Shown here: positions 7,666 to 16,175 of the stretch, in pieces
Numbering within the stretch: the stretch's first letter is position 1
Layout of the letters: every line of letters starts with the position of its first letter
DNA from: Ravibacter sp964559125
Lineage (GTDB): Bacteria > Bacteroidota > Bacteroidia > Cytophagales > Spirosomataceae
DNA length: 24,011 nucleotides
NCBI GenBank assembly: GCA_964559125.1
Contig: CAZLGW010000060.1
Span: 1 to 24,011 of the forward strand
Reading direction: 5' to 3'
The notes under the pieces: generated by a model
Seen by the model: the letters and a program-made list of their open reading frames with translations, nothing else
Told to the model about the DNA's origin: nothing
Databases searched by the model: none
Translations under genes and position numbers: made by a program

Positions 7666-10227
7666 ATGAAACGACTAACCTTCTCATCTTTTATTGTCAT
7701 TACCGTTTTAGGTATACTTCTGGTTGGAAAGGTACGGGCTGCTGATACATCCTATCTTGCATCACGAAATGAGGAGGTGCCATTTCCCTATCTCCTGCAG
7801 GGTACACGTAGTTGGCCCATCCTGCGTCACGCTTTGCCCAGGGGGAGTCAAATCAACTTTACGGCAAAAGTGGATGGAAAAGTACTGGCAACAGGAACCA
7901 CCTTAGATTTAGGTGCAATAGCAGTTTCAATTGATAATAACCAAAAATTAAATATTGTTGCGAAAGGCCGGGATGTTCTACTATCCTTTACTCTCGAACT
8001 TCAGTTAACCCTGCCCGATGGTAGCTCTGAAAGGCAAACACTTTCAGTAGTTCCGGCGCCGCCTAAACGTCCTTTGTCCTATCTCGCAGATTTTGGTGAT
8101 GATCTTATTTACATTTTTAATACTCCGTTTCGCAGCAGGGATGACAACAATGGCTGGGCGCCTGTAACAAAAGATGCTTTCGATCAGTACTTCCGGCGTT
8201 GCCAACTGCAGGGAATTGATCGGCTGATCATGTGGATGAGCCCGATGCCTTATATTTCAGATTCAGCGAACTATGCTCCGGAGGACTTTATACGTTATAA
8301 AGCGCAGGTGACGGCAATGATAGAAAGTCCGATTTTCAATGAGCTTATAAACCACCGTCGAAAAACCCAACAGCACATCCCATGGGATTGGGTTCGTCAA
8401 CTGAATATCTACCGGCTTATGCGGGATTTTGGATCTGTACTTTCCCAAAGTGCGGTGGACCATGGTATTAGGTTGACTGCGAGCTTCCGGCCTTTCGAGA
8501 CTGCTTTAACCAAATACTATGAATTACCCGTCTTTGATGAAGAAGGAAATTATTTATGGGGCTTTTTGCCTATGGCGACTCCCATAATCAATTACAATAC
8601 GAGCCAGACTGCCTTCGCTCACTACCGTACCATCCTGGAAAAAATGGGAGAATCAGAAAAAGGAAAAATCGGCCGCATCTCCATTTCCGATGTAACCAAT
8701 GCGGAGGCCTTTCTCAAGCGCTATCTAACACGGGGTGACAATCTCCGTATAGTCGCCTCAAATTACCCGCCGCTCAGATCCCATTCGCTGGTGCTAAGGC
8801 GAAAGAAAGGTAATACCAGATTTGAATTAGAGAAATTTGGAGATTTTGCAGCACAGGCAAATGATAAACTGAAGCTGGTAACAGATTATAAAGTAACGGT
8901 AGAGGATGATGTTGTCTGTATCAATAATATTAATATATCAAGCAATTTTCGCTACCTGATCCTTAGCAACCCTGCTGAAGCCGACGAGGCCCTGGATTTT
9001 CCGACCTTCGAACCGGTACAGCTCTTTGCTAAGGCTGGAAATGCAATAGGACGTGAAAATATATATTGGGTCCTGGACTCGGAAGATAGCCTGGCAAGCC
9101 GAACCCGTGTACCTGGTATTCCGATCCCGAATGTAGAAGACATTGCTACAGAATTCAATACTACGGAAGACAGTTATAACCATCTCTATAAAAAAGAGAA
9201 TGTCCGTACCCCTCTAAAAAACTGTTTACTGGTTATTGATCTGGGCGCTCCTTATTCTGTGGAAATGCTTGATCTGAACCAGCCGGCAATGCGGGACAAT
9301 ATTGTTAAAGAAATGAAAACAATGCTGGACCTGCCGGCCTTTGACGAGCTTTTTGTAAACACACGATCCCATGTAAGTTTATCGGCCTATCAAGCCGATG
9401 GAAAGGAAGGGATAAAACCTCTGGTTTATTATCGTCAAAATCGAATAGGTTATCAACAGCTTGGTATTGATCGTGCTTATGCGCCTTTAACAGTCGTAAA
9501 CGATTCAATACTTCGGAGGTGGGCCGGGGATCCTAAATTGGTGGAGCGCATTACCACCTGGCAACTTGGAGAATGGGATAGGCACTGCCAGCAAGAAGAT
9601 TCGCCCTATCGCTGGCGCTATGCCCGTAATAAAGCTGTCGTTCAAGGGGTACGCTTGCTGCTGGAAGACTTTGAAGCGGCATTCCCCCATGTACGAACCA
9701 GGGTTGTTATTCCTTTAAATGAAGCGTCTGCGGGGAGAGTTGCCGACCGGATCGCAGCCCTTCCTCAACCGGAAGGCGCCTCCAATAGCAGAAACAATAG
9801 CGGCGGCATCTGGAGTACGATCAATTATATTCGTAGTATCGGCGAAGGCATGGCCATGCTTGATCTTACAGGCCTCAAGACTGAACCTGTTTTTTTTGGA
9901 GTTCGTGATATCCCTGACCCCTCTGCCTTTGATATTTTCTTTGATGAATCCATCCGCGATTTTTCTAGTAATCGCGGCTCGCAATTTCGAGGCCCCCGCA
10001 GCTTCTTCTTTGAAGCCCAATACACGCTCAGGCGCCCTGCTAAAGACTATGAACCGGCCCGTAAAAAGCGCGAAGAGCTGATCTGCAAAATCCTTTCCTT
10101 TAAGGAAGATGTAAAAGAAGTGATTTTATATGAGGCCTGCGACTGGCTGTATAAGCTGCCATTCAGTGATCCTGATTTGTCTGGCAATTATTTTATCGAA
10201 CGATGTGAAATTACTGAAAACAAATAG
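7666..10227 (+). CDS. Large secreted protein of unknown family, probable carbohydrate-active enzyme
   Basis: This 853-residue protein has a Sec signal peptide (residues ~1-25, ending KVRA). I do not recognise the family. After the signal there is a beta-rich segment (~35-135) like an Ig or carbohydrate-binding sandwich. A long alpha/beta region begins near residue 165 with FDQYFRRCQLQGIDRLIMWM, which has the look of a glycosidase barrel strand-helix unit. Later stretches such as YRLMRDFGSVLSQSAVDHGI and EWDRHCQQED also fit a barrel enzyme. The C-terminal 200 residues are rich in charged residues and include SAFDIFFDESIRDF. It lies 17 bases after copy 1 and is flanked on both sides by the barrel-propeller paralogues, so it belongs to the same operon. 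A hydrolase role is inferred from context and general fold impression only. Confidence 0.75.
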   Translation: MKRLTFSSFIVITVLGILLVGKVRAADTSYLASRNEEVPFPYLLQGTRSWPILRHALPRGSQINFTAKVDGKVLATGTTLDLGAIAVSIDNNQKLNIVAKGRDVLLSFTLELQLTLPDGSSERQTLSVVPAPPKRPLSYLADFGDDLIYIFNTPFRSRDDNNGWAPVTKDAFDQYFRRCQLQGIDRLIMWMSPMPYISDSANYAPEDFIRYKAQVTAMIESPIFNELINHRRKTQQHIPWDWVRQLNIYRLMRDFGSVLSQSAVDHGIRLTASFRPFETALTKYYELPVFDEEGNYLWGFLPMATPIINYNTSQTAFAHYRTILEKMGESEKGKIGRISISDVTNAEAFLKRYLTRGDNLRIVASNYPPLRSHSLVLRRKKGNTRFELEKFGDFAAQANDKLKLVTDYKVTVEDDVVCINNINISSNFRYLILSNPAEADEALDFPTFEPVQLFAKAGNAIGRENIYWVLDSEDSLASRTRVPGIPIPNVEDIATEFNTTEDSYNHLYKKENVRTPLKNCLLVIDLGAPYSVEMLDLNQPAMRDNIVKEMKTMLDLPAFDELFVNTRSHVSLSAYQADGKEGIKPLVYYRQNRIGYQQLGIDRAYAPLTVVNDSILRRWAGDPKLVERITTWQLGEWDRHCQQEDSPYRWRYARNKAVVQGVRLLLEDFEAAFPHVRTRVVIPLNEASAGRVADRIAALPQPEGASNSRNNSGGIWSTINYIRSIGEGMAMLDLTGLKTEPVFFGVRDIPDPSAFDIFFDESIRDFSSNRGSQFRGPRSFFFEAQYTLRRPAKDYEPARKKREELICKILSFKEDVKEVILYEACDWLYKLPFSDPDLSGNYFIERCEITENK

Positions 10228-10349
10228 TTGCGTACACAACGGTACTATTTACAGCCAGGCGCCGCTGGTTAATAAAAAAAGCCATATTTTTTATCATAGT
10301 GCATAATACCGGTAAGAGAAGAGCTCAGATGTTTTAAAACCGAACTGTC
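10228..10349 (+). other. Intergenic gap with A/T-rich dyad
   Basis: This 122-base gap separates the 853-residue gene from paralogue copy 2. ATAAAAAA at 10272-10279 and TTTTTTAT at 10287-10294 form an 8-bp A/T stem with a 7-base loop. A weaker CCAG/CTGG dyad lies just upstream. It could be a weak bidirectional terminator, but the stem has no G/C clamp. I see no convincing promoter for the next gene. Confidence 0.25.
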
Positions 10350-12530
10350 ATGATCATGCGTAAAAAAAATTTACTATTTACGTTATCTTTTATTTCCCTT
10401 TTTAGCTGTTGCAAGGCCCAAACGCCTCTTAGCTATCAAACCGGTAAGGATGGATTGCCGAAGCATTTTCGCTTTATATACAACAGCGACGGAGATAATA
10501 TGTTCCTGGGTACGCCTCCTATGACGCCAGAGAAGATCTATTCTTATATAGATGAAGTAGCAAAGGCCGGCGTAACCAGCTTTTTTATGAGCCCTAACTG
10601 GGGTATGCCTATGGGCTTCCCTACAAAGGTAGGAGATATGATCGGTGAGCATATCAGCGACGCTCTGGAAGAAACAGTAGCTAAAGATCAGTCAATTTTG
10701 AATTTCCGGGAGCTATTGAAAGGTACACCGGACCCGCTTGAGCTTATTTTAAATCATGCCAAATCCCGCCGGATGGAGACCTTTGTTTCGTTCCGTTTAA
10801 ATGAAGTGCATGATGTAGAGAGTGAAGAAAGCCTGATATTCGACCGGTTCTGGAGAGCCCATCCCGAATGGCATATAGGCAAGGCGGGCGATCCGATGGC
10901 CCAGGTGTATACGGACATCATGGGCCCGCGCACGCATCCCATCGTTAACAGTTGGCTACCGGCGGGACTGGATTTTGCTGTTCCCGAAGTCCGGGAATTT
11001 CGAATGGCACAGCTTCGGGAGATTTGCGAACAGTACGACATAGACGGGCTGGAGCTTGATTTTCAGCGTTTTCCCATGTACTTCAAGCCGGGAGAGGAAG
11101 AGCGAGGTATACGGATCATGTCTGGCTGGATGCGGGAGGTAAGATCGATGGTGGAGGAGGTGGGTAAAAAGCGTCGGCGACCAATTTTGTTAACAGCGCG
11201 GATACTGGCATTACCCGAACAGAACAAGGCCATTGGCTTGGATCCGGTGTCGTGGACACATGATGGGATATTGGATTTTGTGGTGGTTGCTCACTACCTG
11301 CATAACAATTTTCAATTGCCGATCAAAGAGTATCGTTCCCTCTTCCCCCAGGATTTTCCTATATATGCATCCGTTGAAGTGGAGCCGGGGATGGATCGTT
11401 TTTTCAACATCGTTTACCCGTTGTGGCAAAAAAAAGTAAACGGGATCTATTTGTTTAATTATTTTTTCCCAAAAGGAAAAGAGAGAGGGGCTCCTGCTCC
11501 TTATGATTCGATAAGAAAACTGGGTCATCCCCTTGTTGTAAGGGATTCTGTGTTGTTGGTAGCCAACAGGCATTCTAATACAGTATCGTTTGTCAATCCG
11601 AATACATTTGAAATAACAAAGACTATTCCTACCAGCTCTCATCCGGGAGCCATTGTAGTGACGCCGGATCAGAGAACAGCTTACGTGAGTAATTTTGAAC
11701 CCAACCGCAGTCCTTCGGGGAATAAGATTTCTGTAATCGATCTGACGGAAGGGAAGCTGGTCAAAGACATAGCAATATCGTACTATGGTCGATTGCACGG
11801 CGGTGCTGTTTCTCCTGACGGCAGGTATGTTTATTTCACTTCGGAATATTTAGGTTATGTGATAGAGATAGAAACGGGTAGCAACAGGTTTGTGCGGGCA
11901 ATCCCAACACAGGGGAGGGAGCCACATATGGTATATGTTTCACCCGACGGCAAATATTTATTAACCTCCAACAGGTCTTCAGGAGATATCTCGGTCATTA
12001 ACCGTTCAACCGGCCACCTGTATAAAAAGATCCCTTCAGGAAAGGGGGTGGAGGGAATGGCTTTTACTCCCGACAGGAAGTTTTTATGGGCCTTAAACCG
12101 GGAGGAAGGAAATATAACAGTAATTGACATGCAGAAGCTGGAAGTAGTGAAGACTTTAGATTGCAAAGGCATGCCTGTTCGGATCAGGTTTACTTCTGAC
12201 GGGAAGAGGGCGTTGATTTCGGGATGGACAAAAGAGGGTACACTAACAGTGATAGATGCGGTGAGCTTCAGGGAGATAAAGCGGATAAATGTGGGGAGTT
12301 ATGCAATGGGGGTTGAGCTTTCTGCCGATGAAAGGTATGCTTTTGTGGGATGTGAAGATCAGCTGGAGCCGGGAGAAGCGCCTGATGCCTTAGGAGGGGT
12401 AAAAGAGTACAAGGCCGAGTCTGACGGAATACATGTCGTTGATATGAATACATTAAAGGTCGTATCGGTGGTAAAGACAGGCCTGGGACCTGGTCCAATG
12501 ACAATGTGGTACCCCTGCAAAAATTATTAA
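10350..12530 (+). CDS. Secreted glycoside-hydrolase-like barrel fused to YVTN beta-propeller (copy 2)
   Basis: This 726-residue paralogue of the protein at 5471-7648 aligns without gaps. The first 125 residues (signal peptide and first barrel units) differ at about 30 positions. Residues 126-722 are the same, including the DGLELDF strand at 232-238 and the whole propeller; only the last few residues differ (CKNY against LKD). The signal peptide ends CCKA before Gln24. The Cys20-Cys21 pair could hint at a lipoprotein, but the context is a poor lipobox and copy 1 lacks it. It lies 18 bases before the amidase gene, so it is probably cotranscribed with it. The N-terminal divergence could alter substrate binding or export; this is inference. 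Confidence 0.85.
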   Translation: MIMRKKNLLFTLSFISLFSCCKAQTPLSYQTGKDGLPKHFRFIYNSDGDNMFLGTPPMTPEKIYSYIDEVAKAGVTSFFMSPNWGMPMGFPTKVGDMIGEHISDALEETVAKDQSILNFRELLKGTPDPLELILNHAKSRRMETFVSFRLNEVHDVESEESLIFDRFWRAHPEWHIGKAGDPMAQVYTDIMGPRTHPIVNSWLPAGLDFAVPEVREFRMAQLREICEQYDIDGLELDFQRFPMYFKPGEEERGIRIMSGWMREVRSMVEEVGKKRRRPILLTARILALPEQNKAIGLDPVSWTHDGILDFVVVAHYLHNNFQLPIKEYRSLFPQDFPIYASVEVEPGMDRFFNIVYPLWQKKVNGIYLFNYFFPKGKERGAPAPYDSIRKLGHPLVVRDSVLLVANRHSNTVSFVNPNTFEITKTIPTSSHPGAIVVTPDQRTAYVSNFEPNRSPSGNKISVIDLTEGKLVKDIAISYYGRLHGGAVSPDGRYVYFTSEYLGYVIEIETGSNRFVRAIPTQGREPHMVYVSPDGKYLLTSNRSSGDISVINRSTGHLYKKIPSGKGVEGMAFTPDRKFLWALNREEGNITVIDMQKLEVVKTLDCKGMPVRIRFTSDGKRALISGWTKEGTLTVIDAVSFREIKRINVGSYAMGVELSADERYAFVGCEDQLEPGEAPDALGGVKEYKAESDGIHVVDMNTLKVVSVVKTGLGPGPMTMWYPCKNY
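10723..12511 (+). repeat. 1,789-bp direct repeat, right copy
   Basis: This is the counterpart of 5844-7632. Recombination between the two copies would remove 4,879 bases, including the 853-residue gene, and leave one hybrid barrel-propeller gene. The sharp edges inside otherwise diverged paralogues point to gene conversion rather than a simple recent tandem duplication. Confidence 0.95.
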
Positions 12531-12548
12531 AAATTAAAAAACAGTGAT

Positions 12549-13871
12549 ATGATAGAAATAGAGACTTCGGACGTTTTCGGCAAAGACGAAATTACTGTCA
12601 ATACTTTTACTAATGGGATACTTGATCCATACGCTGCCATGCTTGGTCCTCTCAAAGACGGGGGAATTATAAAAGCGGTTACAGCACCCGGGTGCTGGGG
12701 GCCAATGATTACACCATCTTTAAAGGGGGGGCACGAGGTAACACAACCTGTCTATATTGAAAATTCGGAACCAGGGGATGCTGTTGTTATCAGGATTAAT
12801 AAAATAGAAGTTACATCATTAGCGACCGCATCAGGACATGATAGTTTTGTTCAAGGTTGTTTTGTCGGTGATCCATATGTAGCAAAGCGCTGCCCTAAAT
12901 GCGATATTATTTATCCGGAAACAAGAGAAGAAGGTATAGGCCAGGAAGCAATTAGATGCATTAAATGCGGAACTCCTGTTACTCCATTCAAAATGGAGCA
13001 TGGATACACAGCAGTATTTGATGAAGATGTAAAAGTTAGCGTAACTGTGGATAAAAGCCAGGCAAAAAAAATAGCTGCTAAGTCCAAACATTATGCCATG
13101 CTTCCGGAACATAGCATTCAACATTCAATTCTGATTTATGCCCCCCATAATCTTGTAGGAACAGTTTCAAGATTAAGGCCATTTCTTGGACAACTTGGTA
13201 CTATGCCTTCCATTAAGATGCCAGACTCTCACAATGCAGGCGATTTTGGCACTTTCCTTATCGGAGCGCCCCATGAGTTTGCATTAACAGCAGAACAACT
13301 GGAATTAAGAACGGATGGTCATATGGATATAGATATTGTTAGAGAGGGGGCAATAGTAGTTGCTCCTGTCAAAGTCGCCGGAGGTGGGGTATACCTGGGA
13401 GATATGCACGCGTTACAAGGTGATGGCGAAATAGCAGGGCACACTATGGATGTAGCAGGATCGGTCGAATTGCAGATACAGGTGATGAAAGACCGAAAAC
13501 TGGAAGGACCCGTAATATTTCCTTTGGCTGAAGATCTTCCGTTTCCGGCAAAGCCGTTGACCGAAGAAGAAAAAACAAAAGCTCTGGCGCTGTCAAGACA
13601 ATGGAGAGTTGATAAGATTGAAAAGGTGGCTCCGATTTCAGTAGTAGGAACGGGAGCTAATTTAAATATAGCAACTGAGAATGGACTTAGTCGCGCTGCA
13701 AAGCTTTTGGGAATGAGCATTCCGGAGGTAAGAAACCGCGCAACCATTAATGGTGCAATTGAGATCGGCCGGCTCCCGGGAGTGGTGCAGGTTACTTTTC
13801 TTGCGCCATTAAAAAATCTGGAGAATGCAGGTTTTCTTGAGCTGGTTAAGGAGCAATACAACATTGTATAA
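12549..13871 (+). CDS. Acetamidase/formamidase-family protein with a four-cysteine insert
   Basis: This 440-residue protein has no signal peptide and is probably cytoplasmic. Family motifs of FmdA/AmdA amidases are clear: TAPGCWGPMI near residue 45, then GGVYLGDMHALQGDGEIAG at ~279-297 and VELQIQV behind it. The family hydrolyses short amides such as formamide or acetamide to ammonia and the acid. The unusual feature is a C-P-K-C ... C-I-K-C pair (Cys115, Cys118, Cys137, Cys140) with the spacing of a zinc ribbon, set in the N-terminal half. The gene is 18 bases behind copy 2 and 54 bases before the stand-alone propeller. In this setting it may act on an amide released from the imported substrate; that is inferred. 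The family call is firm, the substrate is not. Confidence 0.9.
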   Translation: MIEIETSDVFGKDEITVNTFTNGILDPYAAMLGPLKDGGIIKAVTAPGCWGPMITPSLKGGHEVTQPVYIENSEPGDAVVIRINKIEVTSLATASGHDSFVQGCFVGDPYVAKRCPKCDIIYPETREEGIGQEAIRCIKCGTPVTPFKMEHGYTAVFDEDVKVSVTVDKSQAKKIAAKSKHYAMLPEHSIQHSILIYAPHNLVGTVSRLRPFLGQLGTMPSIKMPDSHNAGDFGTFLIGAPHEFALTAEQLELRTDGHMDIDIVREGAIVVAPVKVAGGGVYLGDMHALQGDGEIAGHTMDVAGSVELQIQVMKDRKLEGPVIFPLAEDLPFPAKPLTEEEKTKALALSRQWRVDKIEKVAPISVVGTGANLNIATENGLSRAAKLLGMSIPEVRNRATINGAIEIGRLPGVVQVTFLAPLKNLENAGFLELVKEQYNIV

Positions 13872-13925
13872 CAGACGTACGGGATTTTAGGGTCATGATA
13901 AAAATTAAAAGCATTTGAAGTTTCT

Positions 13926-15062
13926 ATGAAAGGATATTATTTAAAGGCTGTATTGCTCTTGTTTGTGGTAGCAACCAATTTTTCGTTCGGAAAGCAGCGA
14001 TTGCAATTATTCAATGGTCAGGATTTGACAGGTCGGTTTACCTATCCGAAAGAACCGTCTTTCGGGGAGATTGGATTACCCATAGTGGCAGGTGAGCCCC
14101 GGCTTTTGGTAGCCAACAAACATTCCAATACATTGTCGTTTGTTAATCCCCAGACCCTGGAGGTAGAGACAACCATCCCTACCGGACCAAACCCCCACGA
14201 GATTGTCGTAACACAAGATAGTCGATATGCCTATTTGTCCAACTATGCTCCTCCGGGTAATACGATCTCAGTCATAGACCTGGTAAAACGTCAGCATATC
14301 AAACAGATTTCTACCGGCAAATTCGGAAGAATACATGGTACGGCGATAGCGCCTGATGGCAGAAATGCCTATTTCACGGCAGGTCAATCGGGCTATGTTA
14401 TTGAAGTGGATACAAGAACGCATGAAGTAGTCCGGCAAATCCCGACTCACGGGAAAATATCACACATGGTCTATGTATCACCGGATGGTACAAAGCTCTA
14501 TACGGCCAATATAAGCTCGGAGGATATCTCGGTTATCGACCGTAAGTCAGGCAACTTACTGATGAAAATTCCTGCTGGAGAGGGAGTGGAAGGGATGGCA
14601 TTTACTCCTGACGGAAAATATTTGTGGGCGTTGAACCAGACTGGAGGTTCGGTGATGATTATTGACCTGTCCACACATCGTGTGATCGAAACTTTTGAAT
14701 GTCCGGGGATGCCTGTCCGTATCCGATTTACACCGGATGGAAAGCGGGCTGTGATCGCCCATTGGATACAGGATGGGGAGGTGACGATTTTGGATGTGGC
14801 TTCACGAAAGACTATAAAAAAACTAAAAGTGGGTAAATATGCTATTGGTGTAGAATTCAGCGCAGATGGTAAGCGTGCATTCGTGGGCTGTGAAGATGCC
14901 AGGAAGGCAGAACATACAGGAAGTGGAAATGAGCGAACGGAACATACATCAGAATCGGATGGAGTACATGTAATTGACTTGGAAAATCTGAAAGTAATTG
15001 GTACGATCAAGACTGGCTTAGGACCTGACCCTATGATTATGTGGTATCCCCCTGTGAATTGA
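13926..15062 (+). CDS. Secreted stand-alone YVTN beta-propeller protein
   Basis: This 378-residue protein has a signal peptide (~1-22). From about residue 52 it aligns with the propeller half of the two barrel-propeller proteins, starting just before LLVANKHSNTLSFVNP and ending in the same GLGP-PM-MWYP tail. Typical YVTN blades with YVSPDGTKLYTANI and FTPDGKYLWALN are visible. There is no barrel domain. Between signal and propeller lies LFNGQDLTG (28-36), which resembles the opening of DUF1080/3-keto-disaccharide-hydrolase domains, but the rest of that domain is absent. The propeller may serve as a binding or docking module, or as an enzyme; the sequence does not decide. Confidence 0.88.
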   Translation: MKGYYLKAVLLLFVVATNFSFGKQRLQLFNGQDLTGRFTYPKEPSFGEIGLPIVAGEPRLLVANKHSNTLSFVNPQTLEVETTIPTGPNPHEIVVTQDSRYAYLSNYAPPGNTISVIDLVKRQHIKQISTGKFGRIHGTAIAPDGRNAYFTAGQSGYVIEVDTRTHEVVRQIPTHGKISHMVYVSPDGTKLYTANISSEDISVIDRKSGNLLMKIPAGEGVEGMAFTPDGKYLWALNQTGGSVMIIDLSTHRVIETFECPGMPVRIRFTPDGKRAVIAHWIQDGEVTILDVASRKTIKKLKVGKYAIGVEFSADGKRAFVGCEDARKAEHTGSGNERTEHTSESDGVHVIDLENLKVIGTIKTGLGPDPMIMWYPPVN

Positions 15063-15107
15063 TGATTCTCCACATGTATAGATAGTTAAAACTATTTGCA
15101 GATTCTT

Positions 15108-16169
15108 ATGACTCCGAAAACAAACATCCGCCAGAATGGAAGCCAGGTCAAACGTTCACGTCGCAATTTTCTTCTGACGGGCTTTTTAGCCACACCCTCT
15201 TTAACCCCGGAGCATCTGTTAACTCAAAAAAAGTACTCTAACCCTGGAATGGATCATAAACGAGGAAAAAACAACTGGGAGTGTAAACTGATCCTCGACC
15301 AAAACCGGAAAGTGACCGGGGGAAGCGAGGCTGATTTACTGGCTGCTATAAGTAATGGCTCCGATATGCGGATATACACTGAATTCCATCATAATGAGCA
15401 TATCGACACTAGTTCATCCAGCAATGAACTTATTAAAGAAGTGGCCGATTTCAGGGTTACCTATGTAGTGGACGCCCGCTGGGTAGCCGGCATCATCAAT
15501 CTCCGGCAACCTATCGAGCTTCCCGCCGGCTTCGGACCCCGCCCGTCCATGTCCTTCTTTTTGTACAATCAGAATGGGCTACAGGCCATTGCAAGACCCT
15601 ACCTGGACAGCCGGAAGCCGGCCAGCCGGAGGAAAGGGTCTTCCCCTTTGGAAGATCACAGTAAAATGCCCAAATACCACCAGTTCGACGCCTGGGATTC
15701 GGGCACCAACGCCCCAAGTCAAAACTTCGTCTACGATTTCAACGTGTTTAAGTTCTGGGTTTGCGACGACTGGGAAGAGGTTTATGCGCACGATGAAAAG
15801 GGTAAGCCCCTCAGGGGTAATGTGGAAGCTTTGGAAGATGCCTTTCAGAATGGGCGGGAAGTCAAAGTTGCCATCAGGGATTTGTGTGTGGATTTGGCTG
15901 TAACGGAAAATGAAAGATTGCCGCACGAAGTATTTGTCCATTGCGGATCGGCCTACTACTACACCGAACAGAAACTGTTTATGTCCGCGTCGCATCCTGT
16001 CGTAAGGGTAGCACCTCGTATTCCGGTAAAATACAAAAGCGACGAATGGGATTTCGGTTGGCTGATGCCCCGCTCCGACGGACATCTGGCCCGCTGGCTG
16101 GTTGATCCGTACACACTGGAGTTCAGCAGAAGCAACACCAGGCATGCGATGCGGTGGTTTGTGAGGTAA
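15108..16169 (+). CDS. Tat-exported protein of unknown family
   Basis: ATG 15108 gives 353 residues; a TTG at 15096 would add four. The N-terminus carries a twin-arginine motif, SRRNFLLTG, preceded by basic residues and followed by a short apolar stretch, so export in folded form is likely and may mean a cofactor. I do not recognise the mature part. It is rich in Trp, Tyr and Asp and contains YVVDARWVAGI, a basic patch around SRKPASRRKGSS, and FKFWVCDDWEEVYAH. The gene ends 6 bases before the MFS gene and so forms a tight unit with it and the Asp-box protein. G+C is higher than in susC. An enzyme feeding the transporter is plausible but unproven. Confidence 0.75.
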   Translation: MTPKTNIRQNGSQVKRSRRNFLLTGFLATPSLTPEHLLTQKKYSNPGMDHKRGKNNWECKLILDQNRKVTGGSEADLLAAISNGSDMRIYTEFHHNEHIDTSSSSNELIKEVADFRVTYVVDARWVAGIINLRQPIELPAGFGPRPSMSFFLYNQNGLQAIARPYLDSRKPASRRKGSSPLEDHSKMPKYHQFDAWDSGTNAPSQNFVYDFNVFKFWVCDDWEEVYAHDEKGKPLRGNVEALEDAFQNGREVKVAIRDLCVDLAVTENERLPHEVFVHCGSAYYYTEQKLFMSASHPVVRVAPRIPVKYKSDEWDFGWLMPRSDGHLARWLVDPYTLEFSRSNTRHAMRWFVR

Positions 16170-16175
16170 TTCTCT

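Noticed and set aside
10350..10421. Lipoprotein signal in barrel-propeller copy 2
   Set aside because: The Cys20-Cys21 pair lacks a proper small-residue lipobox and copy 1 has Asn-Tyr-Cys at this place; cleavage before Gln24 fits both copies better.
13319..13864. Minus-strand open frame of 181 codons
   Set aside because: It is antisense to the conserved part of the amidase gene, with Ser/Pro-rich meaningless sequence.
15096..15107. TTG start for the Tat-exported protein
   Set aside because: ATG 15108 is four codons downstream and gives a cleaner twin-arginine signal start; nothing favours the rarer codon.
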